A stretch of DNA of 64,000 nucleotides from CAG-1782 sp964418255. GTDB taxonomy: Bacteria; Bacillota; Clostridia; Christensenellales; DTU072. The position numbers were made by a program, and so were the translations under genes. The stretch is from NCBI GenBank assembly GCA_964418255.1, contig CAYQKV010000002.1, forward strand, positions 1 to 64,000. The letters are read 5' to 3'. Below the pieces are notes generated by a model. It saw nothing but the letters and a program-made list of their open reading frames with translations, did not search any database and was not told where the DNA came from. How positions within the stretch are numbered: position 1 is the first letter of the stretch; each line of letters opens with the position of its first letter. Positions 54,179 to 62,579 of this stretch are shown in pieces.

Positions 54179-54237
54179 ATTAACTAAGAATTAGGAGTAA
54201 TCTTAAATAGGGGAAATAAAAAGGTATAAATAAAATC

Positions 54238-54435
54238 CAAAAAGTGGAAAGCACATTTTTCACTTTTTGCCCGAATGGGGTTCGAGCAAGGGGCGTAAAC
54301 CCCTTGCGAACTTGTATAACAAGCAAAATGTGTCATTTTGCTTCCTTGGTAGTCCGACTTATGCGGATAAAAAAATCGTCCGCGTTTTGGCTTTACGCCG
54401 AACGCGAGCGATTTTCCGCATAACGATTGGTCGGA
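54238..54435 (-). repeat. A repeat, copy A5 (inverted)
   Basis: Read on the minus strand it begins TCCGAC only 2 bases after the ychF stop. The outer stem is TTATGCGGA with TCCGCATAA. AGCAAAATG/CATTTTGCT has its own loop (complement of TGT). GCAAGGGG/CCCCTTGC and the CAAAAAGTG-type arms follow. It confirms that A copies point along the upstream gene. Confidence 0.87.
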
Positions 54436-54437
54436 TG

Positions 54438-55520
54438 TTAAACATTGAAACGGAAAATAACGACGTCACCGTCTTTGAAGACGTAATCTTTGCCTTCGGA
54501 ACGCATTTTGCCTTTTTCCTTGGCGGCGTTAAAGGACCCGCATTCTATGAGGGTATCGTAATCGACGATTTCCGCGCGGATAAATCCTTTTTCGAAATCC
54601 GAATGAATTTTTCCTGCCGCCTGCGGCGCTTTCGTGCCTTGCTCTATCGTCCAGGCGCGGGTTTCTTTTTCTCCCGCGGTTAAAAAGCTAATCAGTCCGA
54701 GAAGCGAATAGCATTTTTTGACGAGTTTGTCCAACCCGCTTTCCGTCATTCCGAGTTCAGCCATAAACATTTCGCGCTCTTCGTCTTCGAGTTCACTCAG
54801 TTCTTCTTCGAGTTTTACGCACAGAGCTACGCATTCGCTGTTTTCTGCCGCCGCGTACGAAGCGACTTTTTGAGCGTACTCGCAGTTTTCCTCTCCCTCT
54901 TTGACGTTGGCGCAATAGATGACTTTTTTGTCGGTAAGAAGGAACAGGCTCTTGACGAATTCTTCCTCTTCTTTGGTAAATGTCAGACTTCTTACGGGCT
55001 TGCCTTGTTCGAGCGCGCTTTGCAGTTTTAACAGGACTTCCATTTCGAAAGCGTACTTTTTATCGCCGCCTTTCATAGCGGTCTTTGTGCGGTCTATTCG
55101 GCGGTTTAGGGTATCTATATCGGCGAATATGAGTTCCAAAGATATGGTTTCTATATCGCGTATAGGGTCGATGTTCCCGTCGACGTGCGTTATGTTTTCA
55201 TCGTCGAAACATCTTACGACGTGCACGATTGCGTCGACTTCTCTTATGTGGGAGAGGAACTTGTTGCCTAAGCCTTCGCCTTTGGACGCGCCCTTAACAA
55301 GCCCTGCTATATCCACGAATTCTATCGTTGTATAAATTGTGCTTTTGCTGTTATAAATGCGGGAAAGCGTATCGATTCTTTCGTCCTTTACTTTCACCAC
55401 GCCCACGTTCGGGTCGATTGTGCAGAACGGGTAATTCGCCGCCATTGCTTTTCCTTTGGTAAGCGCGTTGAAGAGCGTGCTTTTGCCGACGTTGGGCAAA
55501 CCTACTACTCCGAGTTTCAT
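54438..55520 (-). CDS. ychF: Redox/ribosome-associated ATPase YchF (Obg family)
   Basis: Taken as 360 residues from the ATG at 55520 (MKLGVVGLPNVGKST, Walker A at 7-15); the longer frame to 55556 lacks a ribosome site. NYPFCTIDPNVG, FVDIAGLVKGASKGEGLGN and the C-terminal TGS domain with ARAWTIEQGTKAPQAAGKIH-like sequence are typical. It binds ATP and associates with ribosomes. It is divergent from uppP with 72 bases between them. Confidence 0.95.
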   Translation of the reverse strand: MKLGVVGLPNVGKSTLFNALTKGKAMAANYPFCTIDPNVGVVKVKDERIDTLSRIYNSKSTIYTTIEFVDIAGLVKGASKGEGLGNKFLSHIREVDAIVHVVRCFDDENITHVDGNIDPIRDIETISLELIFADIDTLNRRIDRTKTAMKGGDKKYAFEMEVLLKLQSALEQGKPVRSLTFTKEEEEFVKSLFLLTDKKVIYCANVKEGEENCEYAQKVASYAAAENSECVALCVKLEEELSELEDEEREMFMAELGMTESGLDKLVKKCYSLLGLISFLTAGEKETRAWTIEQGTKAPQAAGKIHSDFEKGFIRAEIVDYDTLIECGSFNAAKEKGKMRSEGKDYVFKDGDVVIFRFNV

Positions 55521-55592
55521 AAAAAACACCTGCCTTTTTCCGTTGTTTTCGTGCATAAAGTATACATCAATTCAATAAGATTGTAAAGGCAA

Positions 55593-56348
55593 ATGAACGA
55601 ATACCTGAGCGGATTTATTTTAGGACTTGTGCAGGGACTTACGGAGTTTCTGCCCGTTTCCAGCAGCGGACACCTCTTGCTTCTGGAATCTCTCGGCGTG
55701 GGCAAACCCGATTTGGCGACAAATCTTATGCTTCATCTCGGAACTCTCGCCGCGGTCGTAGCGGTTTACCGCAAAAAGATTTTATACCTTATTAAACATC
55801 CGCTCGACCCGAAAGTGAAAATGATTCTTATAGCGAGCGTTCCTACCGGGATAATAGCCGCGATTGTACGGTATCTGCTGCCGCAGACGGCGAACTTTTT
55901 GCCGCTGTGCTTTATGGCGACTTCGGCGATACTCGTTTTGCCGAAAATCATCAAGCCGAAAGAGACGGAGATAACAAACAAACTTCTTCTCAAAAGTCTC
56001 GCCGTAGGACTCGCGCAAGGAGCGGCGTGTATCAACGGAATATCAAGAAGCGGAAGCACCGTTACAGCCCTGCGCCTGTGCGGAGTAAACGGAGAAGAGA
56101 GCGCGGAACTGTCGTTTTTGCTGTCCATTCCGGTAATCGTCGCGTCTTCCGCCGTCGAGTTAATCGCGAGCGGGGAAAGAGGAGGAATAAACGGCGGAGT
56201 GCTTCTCGGAACGGCGGTCTCATTCGTCGTGGGAATCGCGGCGATAAAGAGTTTCGTATCCGTGCTCAAAAAAGACAAAACCGCGTGGTTTTCGATATAT
56301 ACAGCCGCAGTGGGAATCGCGTCGTTTTTCCTGCTTGGCAGAGGATAA
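55593..56348 (+). CDS. uppP: Undecaprenyl-diphosphatase (BacA/UppP)
   Basis: A 251-residue integral membrane phosphatase that recycles the lipid carrier for wall synthesis and gives bacitracin tolerance. GLVQGLTEFLPVSSSGHL (about residues 12-29) and GISRSGSTV hold the two catalytic motifs. About eight helices. No clear AGGAGG; AAGG at 55587 is the best site. Monocistronic by context. Confidence 0.95.
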   Translation: MNEYLSGFILGLVQGLTEFLPVSSSGHLLLLESLGVGKPDLATNLMLHLGTLAAVVAVYRKKILYLIKHPLDPKVKMILIASVPTGIIAAIVRYLLPQTANFLPLCFMATSAILVLPKIIKPKETEITNKLLLKSLAVGLAQGAACINGISRSGSTVTALRLCGVNGEESAELSFLLSIPVIVASSAVELIASGERGGINGGVLLGTAVSFVVGIAAIKSFVSVLKKDKTAWFSIYTAAVGIASFFLLGRG

Positions 56349-56468
56349 AACATTATGGCGCGGAACGAGGGGTTACCCTTAAACAGCGGTTTGGGAGGAC
56401 CTAAACAAGCTCTGAAACGCGAAGAAAGGAAATGCCGTTCGACAAATTTCGCGCAAAATCACGAAAAA

Positions 56469-56609
56469 TGTGGACAAACCCGAAGTTATCCACATTCAAT
56501 TCGGCAAAATGTGTAGATAAACTTGTAAAAACATACTAAAAATAGGGGTAATCGGAATTAAATAGCCTAAAAGCGACAGAAAAATCATTGTGGATAACTC
56601 TGTGGATAA
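56469..56609. other. Cluster of DnaA boxes
   Basis: Three perfect boxes: TTATCCACA at 56486-56494, and TGTGGATAA at 56589-56597 and 56601-56609. Two further sites differ by one base: TGTGGACAA at 56469-56477 and TGTAGATAA at 56512-56520. The middle (56521-56590) is A+T-rich. Five sites in 141 bases are far above chance. The rest of 56349-56808 holds no supported gene. It could be a DnaA-controlled promoter region for cwlD, a DnaA titration site or an origin element. Confidence 0.7.
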
Positions 56610-56808
56610 GTCGGTAACTTTACGTTACAAAAGTTAAAAATCCGTTTTTTGAGGGGTAAAAGGGTGCCCTAACGGGTATGGCGGGAGAAAGAGCGGCTTG
56701 AAGAAATCGACTTTTTTTACGCGGTCGGATTAAAATTCGGGCGAGGAAAGGCGGGGAAAAAGACGGCGTAATAAAAATAAACGAAACGTGAGAAAATCGG
56801 AGGGAGAA

Positions 56809-57501
56809 ATGATTATTGTTTTGAAGAAAAAAACGGTAATAATCGCGCTTGTTTTGTTGGTTGCGATAATCGGGTGCGCGATAGCGGGAGCGGTTTGTTC
56901 CGCTAAGAGCAAGACGGCAGCCGCGGGACAGAAAGTTATCGTCATCGACGCGGGGCACGGCGGAAGCGACAAAGGGGTAATCGGGAAAAACGGCACGGTG
57001 GAAGCGGAGAAGAACCTCGAAATATCCAATATGCTCAAAGATTTGCTTTCCGACGCAGGCTTTTTCGTCGTGATGACGCGGACGACCGACGCGGGCGCGG
57101 ACGAAGCGGCGAGTTTCAAAAAAGAGGATTTCGACAGAAGGAAGAAAATCGTGGAAAACGCGTCGCCCGATATGCTTATAAGCGTGCATTGCAACAAGTT
57201 CCCATCGTCCGACAGACGGGGCGCGCAGGTGTTTTACAATCCGTTGAGCGGCGAGGGTCGAACCTTTGCGAAAATTTTGCAGGAATCGCTCAATTCTCTC
57301 AATTCGGCGCACGTCGGAAGACTTTTCGACGCGCTGGGCGGCGAATACTTTATGCTCAACTGTACGACCGCGCCGTCGGTTATCGTGGAATGCGGATTTT
57401 TGAGCAATCCCGAAGACGAAAAACTCTTGTGCGACAAAGATTATCTCGACAGGTTCGTTTATTCGATTTACGGGGGAATAGTCGATTATCTCGAATCTTA
57501 A
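56809..57501 (+). CDS. cwlD: N-acetylmuramoyl-L-alanine amidase, CwlD type
   Basis: Read as 230 residues from ATG 56809 with GGAGGGAG upstream; a GTG at 56788 is unlikely. An N-terminal signal anchor (about 8-30) is followed by an Amidase_3 domain with zinc ligands His50 (DAGHGG), Glu65 and His127 (SVHCN), and catalytic Glu194 (VIVECGFLSN). CwlD cleaves stem peptides so that muramic-delta-lactam can form in spore cortex, which fits the germination operon elsewhere in the window. A vegetative amidase is the alternative. Confidence 0.85.
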   Translation: MIIVLKKKTVIIALVLLVAIIGCAIAGAVCSAKSKTAAAGQKVIVIDAGHGGSDKGVIGKNGTVEAEKNLEISNMLKDLLSDAGFFVVMTRTTDAGADEAASFKKEDFDRRKKIVENASPDMLISVHCNKFPSSDRRGAQVFYNPLSGEGRTFAKILQESLNSLNSAHVGRLFDALGGEYFMLNCTTAPSVIVECGFLSNPEDEKLLCDKDYLDRFVYSIYGGIVDYLES

Positions 57502-57530
57502 TTTCCTTTTTGTTTCAGAGAAAAAGGGGG

Positions 57531-57572
57531 CTTGCGGGCGCCGCGCAATCGCGGCGCCCGCAAGCGTTTTTA
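57531..57572 (+). terminator. Very strong terminator after cwlD
   Basis: CTTGCGGGCGCCGCG (57531-57545), loop CAAT, then the full complement (57550-57564), followed by CGTTTTT. Fifteen perfect pairs. Confidence 0.92.
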
Positions 57573-57644
57573 AGCGGATTTATATATAGATAAGATAAAG
57601 GTTTTATCTGCTGTGAAAATAAGGAAAAAATCTTATTAAAACTT

Positions 57645-57673
57645 TTGACATTAAAAATTATTTATCTTATAAT
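57645..57673 (+). promoter_or_regulatory. Consensus promoter of the marR-ABC exporter operon
   Basis: TTGACA (57645-57650) and TATAAT (57668-57673) with a 17-base spacer, both perfect. Confidence 0.9.
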
Positions 57674-57689
57674 ATGAAATCGTCGAAAA

Positions 57690-57705
57690 AGTTAGAAATC
57701 TAACT
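57690..57705. promoter_or_regulatory. Probable MarR operator
   Basis: AGTTAGAAATCTAACT is a perfect 16-base inverted repeat. It starts 16 bases after the -10 box and sits before the MarR gene. The position over the early transcribed region fits autorepression. Confidence 0.75.
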
Positions 57706-57733
57706 AATTTTTTTTCCGAAGTGTGGAGGGGCT

Positions 57734-58219
57734 TTGATTTTCGTGGAAAAATATGATTCGGTCGTGTATCTTTTGCACGCGGTTAATCATATGATGTGGA
57801 TTGCGAAGGAAGAAGTTTTGGGGAAAGTCGGATTGAATTTCCCGCAAGCGATGCTACTCGGGTTTCTGAAAGAGAACGAGGGACGGGACGTCAATCAAAA
57901 GACGATAGGCGAGAAGCTGAGAGTCAAGGGTTCGAGCGTGACGAGTATTATCGGAACGATGCAGAAAAACGGACTGATAACAAAGAGAGTGAATCCGAAT
58001 GACGGCAGGGAATTTTTCGTTACTCTTACCGAAAAGGGGAACGACGTGGCGGACGGAATAGCGGATATGATTGACAGCATAGACGAAAAGGCGGCGGACG
58101 CGCTGAGCGAAGAAGAAAAAGCGGTTATGGTAGAACTTTTGAAGAAGATGCTTGCGCAGTCCGAGCGGTGCGAAAAAGTAAAGAATTCGCCGCATAAAAA
58201 GGAAAATAAGAATGAATAA
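57734..58219 (+). CDS. MarR-family transcriptional regulator
   Basis: A 161-residue winged-helix protein. VNQKTIGEKLRVKGSSVTSIIGTMQKNGLI is the recognition-helix region (only part quoted: VKGSSVTSIIG), followed by the wing RVNPNDGREFFVTLTEKG. The start is probably TTG at 57734, with GGAGGGG just upstream. It likely represses itself and the exporter genes through the palindrome at 57690, with release by an unknown ligand. Confidence 0.88.
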   Translation: MIFVEKYDSVVYLLHAVNHMMWIAKEEVLGKVGLNFPQAMLLGFLKENEGRDVNQKTIGEKLRVKGSSVTSIIGTMQKNGLITKRVNPNDGREFFVTLTEKGNDVADGIADMIDSIDEKAADALSEEEKAVMVELLKKMLAQSERCEKVKNSPHKKENKNE

Positions 58220-58259
58220 GACCGTTGACGGATAACGGAAAGGAAAGGATAAGAAGGAT

Positions 58260-60083
58260 ATGAAAGTAATAAAAAGATTGATGAAATGCGTGCGCGAATA
58301 CAAAAAAGACAGTATTCTTACGCCCGTGCTTATAGTGCTCGAAGTGCTATTGGAATGCGTTTTGCCGCTCGTTACTTCGAGTCTTATCAACACGATACAG
58401 AATTTCGCCGTCGGTATGCCCGATGACGGCAAGGGAATTATTTATCAAATACAAACGCTTATGTACAATCTTGCCGAGGGGGACGCGTTCCATTCCATTA
58501 TACTCCACGGCGTGGTGTTGATAGTGCTGGCGTTTTTAAGCCTGTTCTGCGGAGCTATGGCGGGTAAAACCGTAGCCAACGCAAGCGCGGGATTTGCGAA
58601 AAACCTCAGAAAAGACGTTTATTACAACGTGCAGTCGTTCTCTTTTGCGAACATAGACAAGTTCAGCGCGCCGGGACTGGTTACCCGCCTTACGACGGAC
58701 ATTACCAACGTGCAGAACGCGTATATGATGTTTATAAGAGTGGGCGTGCGCGCGCCGCTTATGCTTATAATCTCGCTTATTATGTCTTTCCAGATAAGCG
58801 TGACGATTTCTTTGATTTCCCTCGGACTTATGTTCGTTATGCTTATTTGCGGCGTGTTTATCTTTGCGAAAGTCATACCGATATTCAACCGCGTTTTCAA
58901 AAAATACGACAAGATGAACGAGTCCATTCAGGAAAACGTGAAAGCGATGCGAGTGGTAAAAGCCTACGTAAGGGAAGACTACGAAAAGGAAAAATTCGCC
59001 GCCGCGAGCGAAAATATAAGAAACGATTTTACCAAAGCGGAAAAGATAATAGCGCTCGCGAACCCGCTTATGATGGGTATGATGTACATTATTATGCTTA
59101 CGGTTATATTCCTCGGTTCCCTTATAATAATGAACGTCGTAAACCCGTTGGGAGATAAAATTCAGATAGGCGAACTCACCAGCCTGCTCACTTATTCTAT
59201 GCAGAGCCTTTCTTCTCTTATGATGCTGTCGATGATATTCGTTATGTGCACTATGGCGGTCGAGTCCGCAAGACGTCTGTACGAAGTTCTGGAAGAAAAG
59301 AGCACGCTCGCTTCTCCCGAAAACGCCGTAAAAGAGGTTGCGGACGGGTCGATAGTTTTCGAAAACGTGAGTTTCAAATATTCCGACAAAGCGGCGAAAA
59401 ACGCGCTTGAAAATATCAATCTTACGATAAACAGCGGCGAAACCGTTGGTATAATAGGAGGAACGGGCGCGTCGAAAACAAGTCTCGTTCAGCTCGTGCC
59501 CCGCCTTTACGACGCGACCGAAGGGAAAGTCATAGTCGGAGGCAAGGACGTAAAAGAATACGACCTCGAAGTCTTGCGCAACTCGGTGTCGATGGTCTTG
59601 CAGAAGAACCTTTTGTTCAGCGGGACGATAAAGGAAAACCTCAGATGGGGGGATAAAAACGCTACCGACGAACAGATGGAAAAGGCGGCGACGCTTGCCT
59701 GCGCGGACGGGTTTATAAAGAGTTTCCCCGACGGTTACGACACTTACATAGAGCAAGGCGGTACGAACGTCAGCGGAGGGCAAAGACAGCGTTTGTGTAT
59801 CGCAAGAGCACTGTTAAAGAACCCCAAAATCCTTATTTTGGACGATTCGACGAGCGCGGTGGACACTCGGACGGACGCGGAGATACGCAGAGCGTTCAAA
59901 GAAGAGATACCGCATATAACGAAAATCATTATCGCGCAGAGAATAGCGTCGGTAATGGACGCGGATAAAATCGTCGTAATGGACGGCGGAAAAATCACGG
60001 ACGTAGGTACGCACGAAGAACTTATGGAAAGAAGTCATATATACAGAGAAGTTTACACTTCGCAGGTTAAAGAGGAGGCGTGA
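58260..60083 (+). CDS. ABC exporter half-transporter with degenerate ATPase site
   Basis: A 607-residue protein with six helices and one nucleotide-binding domain. Walker A is GGTGASKTS (near residue 400), the signature NVSGGQRQR (near 505) and Walker B LILDDSTSAVD. Asp replaces the catalytic Glu, and the switch His is Gln in IIIAQRIASV. These changes mark the non-hydrolysing half of a heterodimer. It pairs with the next gene 1 base away. Probably multidrug or peptide export, controlled by the MarR protein upstream. Confidence 0.9.
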   Translation: MKVIKRLMKCVREYKKDSILTPVLIVLEVLLECVLPLVTSSLINTIQNFAVGMPDDGKGIIYQIQTLMYNLAEGDAFHSIILHGVVLIVLAFLSLFCGAMAGKTVANASAGFAKNLRKDVYYNVQSFSFANIDKFSAPGLVTRLTTDITNVQNAYMMFIRVGVRAPLMLIISLIMSFQISVTISLISLGLMFVMLICGVFIFAKVIPIFNRVFKKYDKMNESIQENVKAMRVVKAYVREDYEKEKFAAASENIRNDFTKAEKIIALANPLMMGMMYIIMLTVIFLGSLIIMNVVNPLGDKIQIGELTSLLTYSMQSLSSLMMLSMIFVMCTMAVESARRLYEVLEEKSTLASPENAVKEVADGSIVFENVSFKYSDKAAKNALENINLTINSGETVGIIGGTGASKTSLVQLVPRLYDATEGKVIVGGKDVKEYDLEVLRNSVSMVLQKNLLFSGTIKENLRWGDKNATDEQMEKAATLACADGFIKSFPDGYDTYIEQGGTNVSGGQRQRLCIARALLKNPKILILDDSTSAVDTRTDAEIRRAFKEEIPHITKIIIAQRIASVMDADKIVVMDGGKITDVGTHEELMERSHIYREVYTSQVKEEA

Positions 60084-60084
60084 A

Positions 60085-62046
60085 ATGAAATCGGCAGAAA
60101 ATAAACAACCGAGCGCGGCGAAAAACGGCGCGGCAAAAAGACCGCCTATGAACAGAAAAGGCGCGGCGAACGCTTTCGGGAGAGTAATAAAAGACCTTTT
60201 CGCGGTAAGCGGGAAACAACTTATCGCGGTGGCGGTGTGCTTAGTCGTGGCGGCGATAGCGACGAGCGGAGCGAGCATTTACATAATAAATATGGTGAGC
60301 AACCTGTTCGACTCGGGCAAGTTGCAGGGCGAAATACTGAAATCGCTTATAATCGGCGTTTCGGTAATGGCGTTAATATATATTCTTGGAATAATCGCGC
60401 ATTTTTTGAGAGGGAGAATTATGGCGGTCGTTACGCAGAAATTCCTCGACGAAATGAGAAAGAAAATGTTTAACGGGATGCAAAATCTTCCGATTAAATA
60501 TTTCGATACGCATACGCACGGCGACATAATGAGCTATTACACCAACGACATAGACGCGATAAGAGAAATGGTAAGTCAGTCTTTGCCGAGTATTTTCAAC
60601 GCGGTTATTATGATTGCGGTTGTGTTCGTTATAATGCTCGTTTACAGCCTGTGGCTTACGATTATTGTGCTCGGCTTTACCGTCATAATGTTTTTCGTAA
60701 CCAAAAACGTGGGCGGAAGAAGCGCGAAATACTTTATCGCTCAGCAAAAGACCACCGCGAAAGCGGAAGGCTTTATGGAAGAAACGATGCACGGGCAGAA
60801 AGTCATCAAAGTATTCAACCACGAAGAAGAGATAAAGAAAGATTTCGACAAGGTGAACGAAGAACTCTACGACGCCTCGCGCAAAGCCCATACGTTTGCG
60901 AATATGCTTATGCCTATCTTGGGAAACGTCGGGAACATAATGTACGTAATGCTCGCGTTCGTCGGGTCGCTTATAATCGTCTACGAAGGGGTCAACGTCG
61001 GACTTTCGGGAGTGTCGCGCACGGCGGCGGAGATTATCCCCGTAGTCGTAGGCTTTCTTACGATGGGCAGACAGTTTTCCATTCAGATAGGGCAGGCTTC
61101 GCAACAACTTAACGCCGTCATAATGGCTCTTGCGGGCGCGCAGAGAGTATACGCGCTTATGGACGAAAAACCCGAGGCGGACGACGGTTACGTAACCTTA
61201 GTCAACGCAAAATACGACGAAAACGGCGAACTTGTCGAAACCGACGAAAGAACGGGTATCTGGGCGTGGAAACATCCGCATAAGGCGGAAGGGACGATTA
61301 CGTACGTTCCTCTGCGCGGGGATATAGAAATGCACGACGTCGATTTCGGATACGTGCCCGAAAAAATAGTCTTGCACGACGTGTCGTTGCACGCAAATCC
61401 GGGTGAGAAATACGCGTTTGTCGGCGCGACGGGAGCGGGCAAAACCACGATAACCAACCTTATAAACCGTTTCTACGACATAGCGGACGGCAAAATACGG
61501 TACGACGGGATAAACATCAACAAGATTAAAAAAGCCGATTTACGTCGCTCTCTCGGAATGGTTTTGCAGGATACAAACCTGTTTACCGGCACGATTATGG
61601 AGAATATCAGATACGGCAGACTGGACGCGACGGACGAAGAGGTCTACGAGGCGGCGAAAATAGCGAACGCGCACGACTTTATCACGCGACTTCCCGCAGG
61701 GTACGACACTATGCTTACCAACGACGGAAGCAACCTTTCGCAAGGACAGAGACAGCTTCTCGCAATCGCACGCGCCGCGGTGGCGGACGCGCCCGTAATG
61801 ATTATGGACGAGGCTACGTCTTCGATAGATACGAGAACCGAACTTCTCGTGCAGGAAGGCACGGACAGGCTTATGAAAGGCAGAACGGTGTTTATTATAG
61901 CGCACAGGCTTTCTACTGTTATGAACTCGGATACAATTATGGTTCTCGACCACGGCAGAGTAATAGAACGCGGCAGTCACGAAGAACTGCTTGCGCTTAA
62001 AGGCGCATATTATGCGCTTTATACGGGAGCGGTGGAATTAGAGTAG
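60085..62046 (+). CDS. ABC exporter half-transporter with canonical ATPase site
   Basis: The 653-residue partner has an N-terminal basic extension, six helices and a nucleotide-binding domain with GATGAGKTT, LSQGQRQLLAIARA, MIMDEATSSIDTRTE and IIAHRLSTV. The catalytic Glu and switch His are intact, while the signature is LSQGQ instead of LSGGQ. Together with the previous product this forms one active and one degenerate site, the usual heterodimeric exporter plan. An insert near residues 365-405 precedes the ATPase domain. AGAGGAGG overlaps the end of the upstream gene. An A repeat follows 5 bases after the stop. Confidence 0.92.
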   Translation: MKSAENKQPSAAKNGAAKRPPMNRKGAANAFGRVIKDLFAVSGKQLIAVAVCLVVAAIATSGASIYIINMVSNLFDSGKLQGEILKSLIIGVSVMALIYILGIIAHFLRGRIMAVVTQKFLDEMRKKMFNGMQNLPIKYFDTHTHGDIMSYYTNDIDAIREMVSQSLPSIFNAVIMIAVVFVIMLVYSLWLTIIVLGFTVIMFFVTKNVGGRSAKYFIAQQKTTAKAEGFMEETMHGQKVIKVFNHEEEIKKDFDKVNEELYDASRKAHTFANMLMPILGNVGNIMYVMLAFVGSLIIVYEGVNVGLSGVSRTAAEIIPVVVGFLTMGRQFSIQIGQASQQLNAVIMALAGAQRVYALMDEKPEADDGYVTLVNAKYDENGELVETDERTGIWAWKHPHKAEGTITYVPLRGDIEMHDVDFGYVPEKIVLHDVSLHANPGEKYAFVGATGAGKTTITNLINRFYDIADGKIRYDGININKIKKADLRRSLGMVLQDTNLFTGTIMENIRYGRLDATDEEVYEAAKIANAHDFITRLPAGYDTMLTNDGSNLSQGQRQLLAIARAAVADAPVMIMDEATSSIDTRTELLVQEGTDRLMKGRTVFIIAHRLSTVMNSDTIMVLDHGRVIERGSHEELLALKGAYYALYTGAVELE

Positions 62047-62051
62047 TAGAA

Positions 62052-62310
62052 TCCGACCAGTCGTTACACGGAATTTTACCGCAGTCGGTAAATACCTTTG
62101 TGCGGATAAAATTTAATTCCGTGTAAGTCGGACTTCCGCGGAAGCAAAATGACGCATTTTGCTTGTATCCTTAGTTCGCAGGGGAAATTTCCCCTGCTCG
62201 ACCCCTATAAGGGCAAAAAGTGAAAAGTGTGATTTTCACTTTTTGGGTATTTCGACCTAAAACATTTCGCGTCAGCCCAACCCGCCCGCCCGATAAGGTT
62301 GGGTTCTTTT
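62052..62310 (+). repeat. A repeat, copy A6
   Basis: It starts TCCGAC 5 bases after the exporter stop. The outer stem is TTACACGGAATT/AATTCCGTGTAA, as in A3, and the second hairpin is AGCAAAATG/CATTTTGCT, as in A1. The third is GCAGGGGAAATTTCCCCTGC, a full 20-base palindrome. The tail forms CCCAACC/GGTTGGG followed by TTCTTTTT, which could terminate transcription. Confidence 0.88.
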
Positions 62311-62389
62311 TATATACTATCCTTATTCGTTTTATTTTCTCGGTTAAATACTTAAACTAAAAGAAAAAAGTTATTAAATAATAGCGAAA

Positions 62390-62537
62390 AATTTTTGTAA
62401 GGGAAGAGCGCGAGAGGGGAGAAACTTTTTGTTAAAAAAGGTTTCCTCTCTCGCAATCTAAACTTATAAAAGTTTTTGTAAAGAGGGAGCGCGAGGGAGA
62501 AGAAACTTTTTGTTAAAAAGGTTTCCCCTCTCGCATC
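62390..62537 (+). repeat. B palindromic elements B6 and B7
   Basis: B6 (to about 62455) is nearly identical to B3, and B7 (62470-62535) has a GCGAGGGAGAA left arm but a CCCCTCTCGC right arm. It looks like a recombinant of the two B types. They fill the gap between A6 and the next promoter. Confidence 0.85.
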
Positions 62538-62543
62538 TCAATC

Positions 62544-62572
62544 TTGACTAAAAAAATATGATATAGTATAAT
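62544..62572 (+). promoter_or_regulatory. Promoter of the 62580 gene, predicted leaderless
   Basis: TTGACT (62544-62549) and TATAAT (62567-62572) are 17 bases apart. The ATG at 62580 is 7 bases after the -10 box and no ribosome site exists. Confidence 0.78.
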
Positions 62573-62579
62573 TGGTATT

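Noticed and set aside
56355..56516. 53-codon open frame after uppP
   Set aside because: No ribosome site or recognisable sequence, and it runs through two DnaA boxes.
56349..56808. Chromosomal origin of replication
   Set aside because: DnaA boxes support it, but dnaA, dnaN and gyrB are absent and the highly expressed str operon points toward the site. Kept only as a DnaA-box cluster.
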